Below, in pieces: positions 1 to 12,062 of a DNA stretch of 64,000 nucleotides (positions are counted from its first letter, which is position 1; each line of letters opens with the position of its first letter). The stretch covers positions 6,060,563-6,124,562 of the forward strand of contig JAJEKV010000020.1 of assembly GCA_021234155.1 (NCBI GenBank), read 5' to 3'. The stretch is from Isoetes taiwanensis (lineage: Eukaryota; Streptophyta; Lycopodiopsida; Isoetales; Isoetaceae). A model generated the notes under the pieces. It was not told the DNA's origin, searched no databases, and worked only from the letters and a program-made list of their open reading frames with translations. The translations under genes were made by a program, and so were the position numbers.

Positions 1-1877
1 GGTGCAACGCTAGACAATGACAACAAAGAAAACAACATAAACATCAATAGCAAAGAACATAACCAAAGTACTCAAACCATCATAAACAAGCTCCGGGACA
101 ATGGGTAGCTCAGCCAGCCCACATACAGGCCCGATTAGCGGGATAACGCCACCCGCCTTACATTCCAAGCCCTGTAGCGAGGTGGTGGGGTGAACCTCGT
201 ATGCGCATACCCTCTCAGCCCACGTCTGGCACTGGAGGACCTCTTACCATGGAGTTTCACAAGAGTTGACTGACGTAGCAATCCCTGCCAGGAGAACTAA
301 CGCCCAGTGTCACAGAGCACAAGAACCACAGAGAATCACAGATGAACATGAGCATGCCGGAGCAACCTAGGCCACCGAACCTAGAAGCCCGACCCCGGAG
401 GTTCCAAGTACATAGTCAAATACCAAGACAACAGTGGAACAATGCAAAGACCATGACATGTGGGTTCATTAGAGAATTTACTATAATGTGCCTAGATCAT
501 ACTCTTAGCCCTTGTCGAGGTTGCCCATACAACCTAACCATGCCGAAGTAGCTAGATCGATGATGAAAACTATATTGACGACTCAAATGTTGATGTAGCG
601 TGCTCCAACCACCCTATAAGGTCGATGCAGTACTCACTTCACCATATTATTTACTTAAGGTTTCTTAGAGTTAAGTTTCATGATATGTAATTAAATTCAA
701 CCGTTCATAGAATACAAATGCTTATTACATGCCTTTGTCTATTGTATTTCCCCAAATCACTTGCAGCTCACCCAAACTTATTCTCTGAATGATCTGTGCT
801 TCATCCGGCTCCTTATATTTCCTATTTTTCTTTAACCACCAGCTTGTTAAATAACATAAGACAAAAAGTACCAAAACAACAACAAGAACAAACAAGTCAT
901 AAAAATAGCAAAGAGCAAACAAACGCAGACCCACTGTTGGGTCCGGCCTTCCAACCTGCACATGCATAGAGGAGTCTTTCTGGGCAACAACCGGCCTGAT
1001 TAGGCATGGCCAGGAACATCTAAGGCGAAATTGGCCAATCCAAAAGCTAAATCGAAGTGTTCGTGGTGGATTCAGGTCTGCTTGGGCGGTTACGCTCTTC
1101 TCCAAAAGGCATCGATTTCTCAGATTAAAGCCTTTCCCAGCCAAATCGGCACTCAAAATCCCCAATTCGGCTGTTTAGAAGCAATTTCGACCTGTTTTCT
1201 CATGAATCAGGTGGCCATTTGGTTTAATTCTGGCAGCTTTGGAAAGCTTCTGATTTCTCTAATTCACTGCTGCCCAAGGCAGATCGGCCTCTCTAAGTCT
1301 GAATCGGCCTTTTCCGATGCAATTCCCGCTTGATTTAGATATAGGATCCACTGTTTGCCAGCAAAGTTTCGGTGGAGCAAAGCCATTTCTGTACACCTCT
1401 GAGGCTTGGATGCAGCAACTCGACACCATTTCTCCTCTGTCAGCCTTTCTTCTCGCATTACAAATCAGCCCTCTTGAAATATAAATCAATTCTTTAACTG
1501 CCACACTATCTAATCGATCCAGGCTACAGGTATGTGATCAAGCTTTCCTCTCAGTAGGCATTTAACAAAAGCATGCATAAATAGATTTGTGGCAGCTTAT
1601 GCAGACATCAATTTGAATCACAAAATCCAAAACCCCACCTGAAAATTAGAGAGATCAATGTTGAATCTTCAAGCTCCGGATTCCACAGCTCTGATGCAAC
1701 TCCTCCAAAAAGCACGGCCTCTACTCCACGTCTCCAAAAAGCTTCTAAAATTCCTTTCTCAATTGCCTCACTAATTTATAAAGCTTTTGCTTATTTTTTA
1801 GTTCTGCATGCATGTTAAACATGTATATACGTACATGAGTACGTATACTGGCCCATCAAGTAGCCAGGACCGTTACA
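1..1877 (-). repeat. TE-A 3' LTR (left part outside window)
   Basis: This is a long terminal repeat of a minus-strand element. Positions 1-1077 match 3699-4777 almost base for base, and 1078-1877 match 24142-24944, where the second copy resumes after a later insertion. The LTR ends in ...CGTTACA at 1877. A purine-rich tract on the minus strand (about 1878-1892) adjoins it, as expected for the polypurine tract of a minus-strand element. By comparison with the other copy, about 440 bp of the LTR lie before the window. No host coding content is seen; short ORFs in it recur in both copies and are ordinary LTR sequence. Confidence 0.85.
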
Positions 1878-1940
1878 GTCTCTCCTTCAAAAATTTAACC
1901 CATGTCCTCATGGGTCGATCTTAGGAACTATCATGCTTAC

Positions 1941-3155
1941 CTAGAATATAGTAACAATGGGAAGGAAAATAGACAACTGCTTTAAGCTATTACAAACCTT
2001 ACCTGGGATTCGCACTATAGAAGCTTCCTGAGCACCATCACGTGGAGCTTCTATGGCATAGATAATCGTTTGGTATCGCGGAAGGTCTATTATTGTGGCA
2101 GCTCTAGCTTCACCACTTTGTGGCCTTCGCTCAATAGTCCTATTATCTGTATCCGATTTTCCTTCCGGTTGACGCTCCCTTTGATTCCATCGAGGCTCTC
2201 CACGGCCTCTACCTCGTCCAACATTTGGATTGGGATTAAATCTCCCTCCTCCCATACTACCAAGTGGGCAATTACTCCTTGAGTGTCCAATTTCTCTACA
2301 ACGGAAACAACGCCTCTCTTCAAGGCACCGTTGTCTTTCCTCATCAGTGAGTGGCGATAACAACTTGCTTCCAGTCTGGATACTACTTGCCCAATTCTTG
2401 TTATTACTTTGAACTTCCACAGATTGACTAGCATATGGCTCTTCTCTAAATGATCATCTCCTATGAATTCTCAACTGGCCAAGAGGAAGATGCTTGTCTC
2501 TTCCTTTGAGTATCCACTGCAACTTTTCTGCCAGATCTGCTTCCCGATTTTTGGCAATTCTTACTACTTCCTCCAGATCCGTATATGCCACTCCAGACAT
2601 GGTACTTTTGATATCAACATGGAGTCCTTTCACAAATCTGGCACACATCTTAGCTTTATCAAGAATAGGACAATGTGGTTGCAATCTTCTAAACTTTTCA
2701 TTGTATTCTGCCACGGTCCCTGTTTGTGTCAAATCTAAGAACTCATTCATCTTATCAACTTTATATCCTGGAGGTGTAAAATGTCCCTCAAAGGCCTTTT
2801 TGAACTCTTTCCATGTTGCTTGGCCAGGCCTCTTATTCATGTCAGTTAGGCAAGTCTCCCACCAGACTCTTGCAAAACCTCCTAACATTGCCTGAGCCAG
2901 AAGAGCTTTTACGGAATCTTGTGCCTTGATCAAATCAAAATAGAACTCCACTCCACGGAGCCAAGCATCAGCATCATCTCCTGTTGTGTTTTCTCCTGTA
3001 AAAACTTCCCTTTTGGTGTCCTTTAACACCTTTTCAATTGCTTTCTCAGCTTCGGTCTTTTGCTGTGACACGCTTTGCTGCAGAGATTGCTGAATAGCTT
3101 GCAGGATATTAGTTACATCTTGAGCTCCATCTCCTCCTGCACCACCAGCATCCAT
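1941..3155 (-). pseudogene. gag: TE-A Gag (capsid-nucleocapsid), one in-frame stop
   Basis: The first ~230 residues have the retrotransposon Gag layout: a Q/K-rich start, then a capsid-like region containing ARVWWE and WKEFKKAFEGHF. About residue 283 there is one CCHC zinc knuckle (CFRCREIGHSRSNC), followed by an R/G-rich basic tail. The two open segments are in the same frame and are separated only by a TGA at 2454-2456. Gag would form the virus-like particle and bind the element's RNA. No protease, reverse transcriptase or integrase lies between the LTRs, so the element is gag-only and would depend on enzymes supplied in trans. The reading stops soon after the knuckle, near the polypurine tract. 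Confidence 0.8.
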
Positions 3156-3246
3156 GATCTCCTACTACTCTGCAATTAGACAATAGGAGCATTAACAAAC
3201 CACTTCAAGAACATGAATCATTTTCAAATTCCCTCTAAATCAACTT

Positions 3247-3259
3247 GGCTCTGATACCA
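3247..3259 (-). other. TE-A primer binding site, tRNA-iMet type
   Basis: On the minus strand this reads TGGTATCAGAGCC, the usual plant initiator-methionine tRNA primer site. It lies two bases inside the LTR that starts at 3262. It fixes TE-A as a minus-strand element. Confidence 0.85.
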
Positions 3260-3261
3260 AC

Positions 3262-4777
3262 TGTGACGAGCCTGCCGAGTTGACCCTCCTGGCAACTCGG
3301 GATCTTGTCAATACTTGAGGTTAGATCAAGGTTGATATGAAAACTTAAACCAACTATGTCGGTGAAGAATTTAATCTTCCAATAGATAATTGAAAATGAT
3401 TCTCTTTATGTATATAACTAATATCCAACCATTGTAATATAGTTAAAAAAAAATACATCCATAATGCATTTATTCAAAAACCAAAGCTAAGATTCAGCTT
3501 CTAGAAACTCCAACTCAGCCACGATCCTGAACAGTACCACTGCCACTGGCCCGAGCACCACCTTGCTCAATCACTGCATGCACTCAAAGGGGTTAGTCCT
3601 CGTGACTAAGTGGGGATCCCATAGCTGCCTCTGCATGCATAAAACATCTTGAAAGTCTTGGACAACAACATAAACAACTCAAAGACACAAGAACCTCTGG
3701 TGCAACGCTAGACAATGACAACAAAGAAAACAACATAAACATCAATAGCAAAGAACATAACCAAAGTACTCAAACCATCATAAACAAGCTCCGGGACAAT
3801 GGGTAGCTCAGCCAGCCCACATATAGGCCCCGTTAGCAGAGGATAACGCTCAGCCAGCTTACATTCCAAGCCCTGTAGCGAGGTGGTGGGGTGAACCTCG
3901 TATGCGCATACCCTCTCAGCCCACGTCTGGCACTGGAGGACCTCTTACCATGGGGTTTCACAAGAGTTGACTGACGTAGCAATCCCTGCCAGGAGAACTA
4001 ACGCCCAGTGTCACAGAGCACAAGAACCACAGAGAATCACAGATGAACATGAGCATGCCGGAGCAACCTAGGCCACCGAACCTAGAAGCCCGACCCCGGA
4101 GGTTCCAAGTACATAGTCAAATACCAAGACAACAGTGGAACAATGCAAAGACCATGACATGTGGGTTCATTAGAGAATTTACTATAATGTGCCTAGATCA
4201 TACTCTTAGCCCTTGTCGAGGTTGCCCATACAACCTAACCATGCCGAAGTAGCTAGATCGATGATGAAAACCATATTGACAACTCAAATGTTGATGTAGT
4301 GTGCTCCAACCACCCTATAAGGTCGATGCAGTACTCACTTCACCATATTATTTACTTAAGTTTTCTTAGAGTTAAGTTTCATGATATGTAATTAAATTCA
4401 ACCGTTCATAGAATACAAATGCTTATTACATGCCTTTGTCTATTGTATTTCCCCAAATCACTTGCAGCTCACCCAAACTTATTCTCTGAATGATCTGTGC
4501 TTCATCCGGCTCCTTATATTTCCTATTTTCCTTTAACCACCAGCTTGTTAAATAACATAAGACAAAAAGTACAAAAACAACAACAAGAACAAACAAGTCA
4601 TAAAAATAGCAAAGAGCAAACAAACGCAGACCCACTGTTGGGTCCGGCCTTCCAACCTGCACATGCATAGAGGAGTCTTTCTGGGCAACAACCGGCCTGA
4701 TTAGGCATGGCCAGGAACATCTAAGGCCAAATCGGCCAATCCAAAAGCTAAATCGAAGTGTTCGTGGTGGATTCAGG
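3262..4777 (-). repeat. TE-A 5' LTR, first part (split by TE-B)
   Basis: On the plus strand it begins TGTGACG at 3262. From 3699 it repeats window positions 1-1077. It breaks at 4777 where TE-B inserted, and continues at 24142. The intact LTR would be about 2.3 kb (1,516 + 803 bp). The 5 bases before TE-B are TCAGG and those after it are TTAGG, a target duplication with one later change. Confidence 0.85.
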
Positions 4778-6410
4778 TGTGACATTCCAGGGGAATATAC
4801 GCTATGAATACGTATATTCCTGGACCCGTCACTATACAAGTCTATCTTCATAGCCTTGTATACCATAGATTGTGGCACTAGGGGGGCATGACTAAGTTAT
4901 TCATATAACTTAGCCAACCTTAGGTTAAGACCATTTTCCACGTGGCCTTAACCTATTGGGCAACTGCCACACGAGACTCACCCGATTGGTGCCACGTGGC
5001 ATCCTAGGTGGACCTAACTTATATAGGCTGGAACCCTAACCCTAGGCCTCTTTCCAGCCCTAGCACCCAGAGACTCACCTACTCGTTCGAAACCCCGTTT
5101 CGAACATCGTTTGCTGCGGCATAGACTGGTGCAGCAGCCCCAGCAGGGTAGACTCGTTCTTGGAGCAAGAGCAGCATCACGTGAGTCGAAGACCATGGAG
5201 GCACACGGATCTGGAGGGAGAGCATCAGGAGCAGGTATGTAGGGTAGTAGTTGTGATAGCTCATCTGGAATTAGCATTCCAGATGTGCTAGTATATTGTA
5301 TCTAGAGTAGAGCCATCCTAGAACCCGTATTCAACATCTTGAACCCTAATCAATGAACCCTAACCCTTAGTTAGGTTGTATGATTAGGTTAAGATGTTCT
5401 TCTTATGATTATTCTCATGATATGATGATTATGTGATGATGGTTGATCATGTTTGCTCCTCTTGTATTGGGAAGGGGGGTAGAGACCTAGGGCCATATGT
5501 AGTATGCTCCTAGAGTAGATCCCTTAGTTCCTATTAGTTGCGGCCTGTGCATAGGAGCCCACCCAGGCTATCGAGGCTATGATATGACTCAGCACCACAT
5601 AACGGGGCTAGAGGGAATGTGGAGGGAGGATCCCCGGCCGGGGTGGGAGGGGGGATCCCATAGTGGGCTAGGCCTATGGTCGGTCACCGTGTGGGCCGAG
5701 CATGGGTCCGGCACACCTCTGGGGCAATGGTGTCGCCGCCTCGAGAAAGCCGCAAGTGTTGGCTTGGCTCTCGTTTTGGGGGTTAAGTCGGGTACGAATG
5801 GGTGTGTCGCCACGATTCTCTAGCCGCCCACGGAACCTCTAGACCCTGGGAAGGGGAGATGCAACCCTTCCTGCCTCATCGGACGGGGAGATGCAACACG
5901 GAGTAGTCCCGGATGGGTGATGCCACGAGATTGCGTATCCAGGAAGGCTAGAGTCATGCCGAGCTGATTTAGCCCATCCGCAAAGTATGCAATGGGAGGG
6001 GCGGATGGAGTGGTCAACCCTAGCCATTGTCTATAGCCAGCCCCGCCATTGTTATGACTCGGTCCGCTCTACCTTGAGGCCTAGCTATCAATCACCCTCC
6101 TTATGAGTGGAGCCATGGGTAGGAGCTCTTATATTTTATGGCATAGGATTATCTTCTTTGCGGTTGTGGATATGTGATGGACTACCCTTCGAGGTAGTAT
6201 GTTGTATTGTTATTGCTAGTTCGACGTTGTTTATGCTTCCTTTGTGATAGGAGCCCATAGGGGAAGGGCGCCAAGACACCTTTCAGTGTCCCCGCCCGCA
6301 CTAGGATCTCTCGAGTGGGTTAGGCGGAGGGCCCATGCGGTTGATGGACCGGATGGGGATTTCTCGCCGAGTGTACGGCGGGCACCGTATATTTAGCAGG
6401 GAGCATCACA
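4778..6410 (+). repeat. TE-B 5' LTR
   Basis: It starts TGTGACATTCC and ends AGCATCACA. It is nearly identical over its length to 22513-24136, apart from scattered substitutions and small indels. The PBS follows directly. Several ORFs of 60-90 codons are present in both LTR copies on both strands; they show no family resemblance. Confidence 0.92.
4993..5048 (+). promoter_or_regulatory. TE-B LTR promoter: G-box, TATA, ACCCTA repeats
   Basis: A G-box (CCACGTGG, about 4992-5000) is followed by a TATA-like box (TTATATAGG, 5019-5027) and then AACCCTAACCCTAG. TE-D has the same order at 36007-36060. This is consistent with an LTR RNA polymerase II promoter; no transcript evidence is available here. 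Confidence 0.5.
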
Positions 6411-6411
6411 A

Positions 6412-6423
6412 TGGTATCAGAGC
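6412..6423 (+). other. TE-B primer binding site, tRNA-iMet type
   Basis: TGGTATCAGAGC, one base after the LTR end, matches the 3' end of plant initiator tRNA-Met and would prime minus-strand cDNA synthesis. Confidence 0.88.
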
Positions 6424-7243
6424 AATGTTCTTGGTTGACCAAGAGCTAGCACTGACCATATCCCTGAATAGGTAGACTAACTGGCCTAGCTATGGAATGG
6501 AATAAGAATTCCAGTCTTGAACCGCGAAATGTGGGAGAAGTTTTTTCCCCATTAGCAGGGTCGTAATTAGATTAAGTATAGTCTAAGTGGTAGAAATAAT
6601 ATAGTAAAAAAAAACCTTCTAGTAAATTTGAGCTCAAGACCAACAAGTAGACTTCATCGACTTATGATATCAAGAGCCCTAAAGGATGAGACTGGATATA
6701 CCTCCTCGGAAGGGAAATCATCATAGGTATCCAGGCCATAGTAGTATCAGATTTGGACTTCAAGCAAACATGCTTGACTAAGGAGGTACTACAAACCAGC
6801 AAGGGTGGGCTTCTCAGGAATAGGAATATGGCAAACTGCAACAAACTTCTTCCTCATCAGCCCCGATACTTCAGAGCAGCTGCATCAATCTCGATAGCAC
6901 CATCTCAAGATCACGACAATCTTCTACCTTACAGATTGGAGGTCAAGCACCATCAAAAAGAGGCATCATGAGGGACCAAATACCAGAATTATTAATTGAT
7001 CAGTCGAGATTAGTCCTTGTAGATGGATGCAAATAAACTTCTCTCAGCAAGAGAAGTTGCACAGTTAGGAGTGGTAAAGCACTCGACATTGTCTTTAGCC
7101 TTATAACAGCAGCATGTGGCCGCCAGGATGAAGAATCAATCGACAAGCTCAACACAACAATAGCAATTCAGGAGTTGGAAGAATCATCCTCGAATCTCGT
7201 AACCTCCAAGGCAGATGAGCGACATGAAAGATTTTAGAATGTG
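6424..7243 (+). other. TE-B leader and truncated interior, no gene recognised
   Basis: This is about 820 bp between the primer site and the TE-C insertion. I see no ORF resembling the H3-like gene, ORFb or gag, all of which occupy this region in TE-D. This implies a large internal deletion or replacement. Confidence 0.6.
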
Positions 7244-7828
7244 TGTTTGGGGTCTGGGTTCGGGAACTCCTGGAAGACAGCCCTCTGTGAGGACCCGTGG
7301 ATCTAACAGGAGAGTCCGGGGGACTATGTCACGCGGGATTTGCAAGAAGAGAACAAGAAGAAGAAAACAGAACAAATGAGAGGAAAATGATAAGCTTCCT
7401 TGATATCAATGATGAACATACATGAGCTCTCGCAATAGAGAGAAAAACTGAAAGGAGACAAGACTCAAAACTCATCTAGAACTCATGTGCGAGCTCTAGT
7501 CATATATATAGTACAATGGCATTTGGCCCAATATAGACACTCGGTCGATCTCGGTGCCCGACTCACGGAAGGAGGCCTGATTTGCGAGGAATGTGGGCGG
7601 TGCCTCTTGAAGTGCCTAGAATCATGCTTGTGGCCGACGACGGGCGGGACGGGCCGTCATTTGTCCGAGGCGCCCTCTTAGGCGGAGGTTTTGGCCGCGT
7701 GGTCTGGCTGCTTGGTCTTCTCACGAGCCTTTGACGGGGCTGACCCGTGGTCGACCGGGAGGATCCTTGAGCTTGACCTGGTCTGTCAGATGCATGAATA
7801 GTCCTGCACTGTGAGGCATAGACTAACA
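7244..7828 (-). repeat. TE-C 3' LTR
   Basis: It matches 17722-18303 with scattered substitutions and small indels. The C-rich run just after it on the plus strand (7829-7836) is the complement of the polypurine tract. Confidence 0.92.
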
Positions 7829-8740
7829 CCCCCCCACCAAAAGCGACACTTTCGAGTGAAGAAAAAGGAGGAAGTGTTTTCGAGGGGAAGCCATCGTGCG
7901 AAAGTGATCCTCACGGGAGTGAGGACGGGCACCATTATGGTAATGGCCAATGAGATCCCCGGGCGTGTTTGAAGAGCGGGAGGAGTGTTGTGGCCAAGGG
8001 CAGGATCTCGCATCAATAAGAAAGCGAGATCGCACCATGTCTTCAAGGGCGCGATGGGCGTCTGAAGAAATGAACTGACATTCCATGAGGAGGCAGGTCT
8101 GGAGGCCGAAGGCACTGACACTGGCATTCGGATTGCAGTGAAAAATGGGACGCTGCCGATTTAAGGAGCTGAGCAAGATGCATTTGAGAGCAGCACAAAA
8201 ACCTGCTTGAAGATGGACTGAAGGATCAGGTGAGGTGGTGGCATTCTGCAAGAAGGTGTCAAGACCATGAAGCGCATCCGCCGGCCGTTGCCAACCACGC
8301 TCATTAGCAATATAGATCCAATTCGTGGTGGTATCAAGAGTGGCACCTTCTTCCCAATGTGAGCGGCGAACAAAACGTGGATCCCACCGGAGATCCGTCG
8401 AGATCTGAGGTGGAGTCCATCCGGCATGACCATCCATGACCTTGGTCCAAAAGGGGAGGCGCCAATCAGAAGTCAGGAACCTGGGGCGTGGAGGTACTCC
8501 CAGGGAAGCATAGGGAGAAGGAACCATGCCCGTGGGCGTGGGTTGCTGAGCTTGCTCCCTGAATGCACTGACAAGATCCGGATCAAGAGCTTGACACCAA
8601 CGATCCCAAAGAGGAGCAGAGAGTTGAGAGTTGACAGGAGGGCTATCCCATCCTGCGAGGTGCTGCATATAAACTTGTGCATAGGGAAGATCCTCGGGAT
8701 GTCCCAGATTCTTCCTTATCTGTTGCAGCGCTTCCGCTTG
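7823..8740 (-). pseudogene. TE-C accessory ORF, C-terminal part
   Basis: This is an open segment of about 280-300 codons in a different frame from the upstream accessory ORF. In this frame the protein appears to continue that ORF after a frameshift near 8740. It is rich in W, P, D and H (for example W-D-S-P-P, RWDPRF and NWIYIANERGWQRP). It runs to the first codons of the 3' LTR and overlaps the polypurine tract. I recognise no family. It could instead be a separate gene. Confidence 0.5.
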
Positions 8741-9027
8741 CCAGAGAGGTAAATGATTGGCAAGCTTCGGGCATGTACTCGATGAAGAGTGTGGGTCCGA
8801 GCATGATCAGCAAGATATGGATTGTTATCCCGAAGCAACCATTGCACGCTGGGGTCACCTCGAAAAAGCGGGCGTGGCCCATCTCCGAAGTTTTCCCTGT
8901 GTATCACCCGGATAGAAATCATGAAATATGTAAGCCATGGGCTGAACAACTCAAGGTGATAAAGTCCGGATCGCACGACAAAGTGTATGAGATCAAAGAC
9001 CAAAGGGCACAGCATAACCCTTTGTCT

Positions 9028-10770
9028 TCAATGGAGAGTTTCGCCAAACCAAGAAAATCGGCAGTTGTTTCGGGGAATATCCACAGGTCCATCTGCCGCA
9101 TGCCACTTCAAAAGGAAGAGGTGGCGGCGAGCAACCACATAATCGTGATAGCAGGAAGGAACTGGGAAGTCAAAAGGCATTCTGTTTATAATGGCGTTAT
9201 GGCCGTCAAGTTTTGCTTGAGCCTCATCGCCAGATCGAATAGCTTTTTGCGCAATTTGTTGTTCAAGGTCACGGATCCGGTTGTCCTTTTCTAGCAAAGC
9301 AGCGTGATTGGTCCGCGGACCCTTTTCGAGAAGTGTTGACTCCGGGAGGAGGATTGCCCCGAGTATTGATTTAAGCACGGCAATCTCCGCGTCATCAAGA
9401 ATCTTCTGTTTCTGCACCTTTGTAAGCTGATCTTGAAGAGAGGTGAGCTGAGAGGTCTGTGTAGAAAGCTGAGCCGTCAAGGAGGCAATTTGAGCGTCTC
9501 GCTCTGTAAGGTTTTGAACTTGAGTGCGGTAATTGTTACAAAGCTCGGAGTACAAGGCGTTGAGCTTAGCAATATCGTCGTCCTTGGCACCCAGGAGAGT
9601 GTCTTTGGACTTGTTGTGCTCCAATAAAGTCTGAATTTCTGATTGAAGCTGAGCCTGTTGATCTGCAAGTTGGCTGACCTGATCCTGTGCACTTTTGAGA
9701 TCTGTATGAGCCTGTAAGAGAGCTCCGTGCTTGTCTTGAAGTTTGGCCTCCAAGGTTGCAACTTGGGCAGTGGCCGCTTGAAGGTCCCGGTGTACCGCAT
9801 CAGAGGCTTCTAGTGCCATTTGAACCCCGTTCATAAGAGCGTCTTGGAATTCTTGTAACTTTAGAACAGCAGCTTGAGCATCCTGCTGATACTGATACAA
9901 CAGCTGACGAGGGTGTTGTGGTGGTGGAGCTAGCTGTTGCCTGGTTTGTGATGTTTGGGAGATATGGTGTGAACTGGACGGTGTAGCTGAGGAGGAGACA
10001 GTGACATGGGAGTGCGGATTTTGGACATGACCAGTGGAAGGAGGGCGTGAAGTGCCATCTCGGTTAGTCTGGGGAAGGGACTGCTGAGTGGAATTTTGAG
10101 AATTTTGTGGTGTGGGAGGAAAGTAATGACGGATGAGGGCTTGAAGGTGGCCTCCCACAGAAACTTCAGAAATGGAAGTGGCAACCCGAAGGCGGTCCAC
10201 TTCTTGGAGAAGACGGTAGAACATCAATTGGGGCCAATCAATGTGGTGGTTGGAGTGTGTAGCAGTGAGTACCATATTATAGAAAGGCTTATTGATATGG
10301 GTGTTCTTGATAGAATACCCAAGGAACTTGCGCCACAGAAACTTAACAAAGGTTTCGTGAGGCTTGTCGATATTGGTCAGGCGATGCACATTGGCATGAT
10401 AAGGAGGTGCACCAAACTCTGTGACATCGATATCCTGTATGGCAGACCATGATAAACAAGGGGTTTGCAAGGGAATATGAAATACCTCAGAAATCAAATG
10501 TTGAGTCAGTGAAATGGTGGTGCCATCGACCACAGTGGTGTATCCATGCGGGCTGTTAACGATATTGGCGATGAACTGCTTCAGTTGGTCAGGATTTGGA
10601 GCCGGAAGTTCCATTTGAGAGAATTCGTAAAGCTTTTGGCGTTCAGCAACTTCTCGATTTGGGCCAACAAGAGCTTCACGGAAAGTGGACGTCAAGAAGG
10701 ATACAGACTCAAAAAGAGCCGGATCCTTGGGAGCAGTAGCTTGAAGTGTAGAAAATCTTGGTGCAGCCAT
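9028..10770 (-). CDS. TE-C env-position accessory protein, coiled coil
   Basis: From the ATG at 10770 (strong context: ACC before, G after) it encodes 580 residues. The first ~210 are globular and resemble a 'plant mobile domain'-type region seen in other plant retroelement accessory ORFs; this is a loose resemblance. A low-complexity S/T/Q/P stretch follows, then about 230 residues of heptad-rich coiled coil with many Q, L and D. I see no signal peptide or convincing membrane segment, so it is not an obvious envelope glycoprotein. It lies after pol in the place where env-like ORFs occur in Athila-type elements. The ORF ends in TGA (9028-9030), and the same frame stays open beyond it to about 8716. 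Confidence 0.65.
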   Translation of the reverse strand: MAAPRFSTLQATAPKDPALFESVSFLTSTFREALVGPNREVAERQKLYEFSQMELPAPNPDQLKQFIANIVNSPHGYTTVVDGTTISLTQHLISEVFHIPLQTPCLSWSAIQDIDVTEFGAPPYHANVHRLTNIDKPHETFVKFLWRKFLGYSIKNTHINKPFYNMVLTATHSNHHIDWPQLMFYRLLQEVDRLRVATSISEVSVGGHLQALIRHYFPPTPQNSQNSTQQSLPQTNRDGTSRPPSTGHVQNPHSHVTVSSSATPSSSHHISQTSQTRQQLAPPPQHPRQLLYQYQQDAQAAVLKLQEFQDALMNGVQMALEASDAVHRDLQAATAQVATLEAKLQDKHGALLQAHTDLKSAQDQVSQLADQQAQLQSEIQTLLEHNKSKDTLLGAKDDDIAKLNALYSELCNNYRTQVQNLTERDAQIASLTAQLSTQTSQLTSLQDQLTKVQKQKILDDAEIAVLKSILGAILLPESTLLEKGPRTNHAALLEKDNRIRDLEQQIAQKAIRSGDEAQAKLDGHNAIINRMPFDFPVPSCYHDYVVARRHLFLLKWHAADGPVDIPRNNCRFSWFGETLH

Positions 10771-11058
10771 GGTAAAGATTTGCAGAAAAGAACCGGGATT
10801 CAAAAGTGGTAGATGAAAGCCAAGAACGGAGGACGAAGGCGCAGAGGAACGAAAAGGTTTAGGGCGCACAACTGGAGGCGAAGAGGTATGATAAGGGTGA
10901 AACTGGAGCCGTTGATGGTGCCAGGTGTCGAAAGATGCCAAGGAGTGTATTGAGAGGAAAAATTTGGCTAAGTCCCCGAAGGACGTAAGGGAGAAGCAAT
11001 GAACGGTGAGGATGAGACGTGAGAGAAAGATCGGATGTGACAGGTGGCCAAAGGACAC

Positions 11059-11774
11059 ATATTAATTTTTGACGGGTATGAAAAGAAGCAATGGCATTTA
11101 ATGCTGGCAACTCGAAGTGGGATATCATTAAAACGAATGTGTCAGAGAGTACCCTGGCTAGATATGCGGCGGGAGAAAAGATTCTCAGTTTAGAAAGAGC
11201 CTTGCATTGCAAACACGTTGGCAAATTTCTGATTGGCCCACGTCGACTAGCAGTTCCTCGGTTGGCTATATAAGATGAACCGGGAGGGAAGCGAAGACAT
11301 CCGATGGGCTGAGCATGGCTGGCCGCCGGGTTTGAACGAAAAAGCGCACTATGCCCACCAATTGTCGAGTGGATCACCAGTAAAATGAATATGCTCGATC
11401 TTCGGCGCCGCCACAACCGTGGCGTCGCGAATGGATGGTTGGTGCTCCGGGATGGTGAACATCCCGACCCTATGACCAACGGGATGGAGGTGGTTCCCCG
11501 CACCTTATTTGGGACCCCGAAAGCGAGAACCTCTACCACCTCCCCCGCAGATACCTCGCCCCGAACCCGAGTAGAGGGTTTTTTCTTAGGTTTTTAGTAG
11601 ATAGGGCTCGAGCCCGTTTTTTTGTATATAGGGCGCGCCCATAGCGGAAATAGCCGGGTCAGGCCCGTGATTTTTTAAAAAATATCCACTATAATATAAT
11701 ATGCCGCCTTTCTAGTCACCGTCTGCGTGGTGTTTGCTTCTTGAACTCAGACCGCTGTTTGTTGATTGTAAACT
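11059..11774 (-). promoter_or_regulatory. TE-C spacer between pol and accessory ORF, possible internal promoter
   Basis: About 700 bp separate the integrase end from the accessory ORF. On the minus strand there is a TATA-like box CTTATATAGCC (about 11263-11273), roughly 500 bp upstream of the ATG at 10770. It could drive the accessory gene. The AT-rich stretch 11580-11710 has no other feature I recognise. Confidence 0.3.
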
Positions 11775-12062
11775 TTACGTGTGATGAAATGTTTTGAGGC
11801 GAAAACCATTAACCAATGTAGGTAATGGAGTGCCATCTAACTCGCTAGTTGGAAAATTTGGTCCGACCACTTGAACAATTTGATAAGGGCCAAGCCAACG
11901 AAACTTGAGTTTACCGGGAAAATTTTTGTACACGGAATCATAAAGAAGAACCAAATCGCCTTCTTTGAATGTTTTTGTCTTCGGACGTTTGTCATGTAAA
12001 GATTTTTGCAAGCTGTTGTCCATGAAGAACACGAATATAAGCATCCCTTGAAGTTCATCCAA
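11775..12062 (-). pseudogene. TE-C integrase C-terminal GPY/F region
   Basis: It encodes an integrase tail with K-x-F-K-x-G-D-L-V-L and the GPY motif (RWLGPYQIVQV), ending a few residues after a run resembling ...LPTLVNGFRLK. It is out of frame with the catalytic core upstream, so at least one frameshift separates them. No chromodomain follows. Confidence 0.75.

Noticed and set aside
342-551. 69-codon ORF repeated at 4043-4252
   Set aside because: It is identical only because both lie in the two TE-A LTRs; it has no recognised domain.
5033-5048. Telomere repeat (CCCTAACCCTA) in the LTRs
   Set aside because: Only two units, not the plant TTTAGGG series, and placed just after TATA; better read as promoter-proximal motifs.
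10859-11539. 226-codon minus-strand ORF between TE-C integrase and the accessory ORF
   Set aside because: It has low-complexity S/R/P composition, no domain, and overlaps the likely promoter/leader in another frame.
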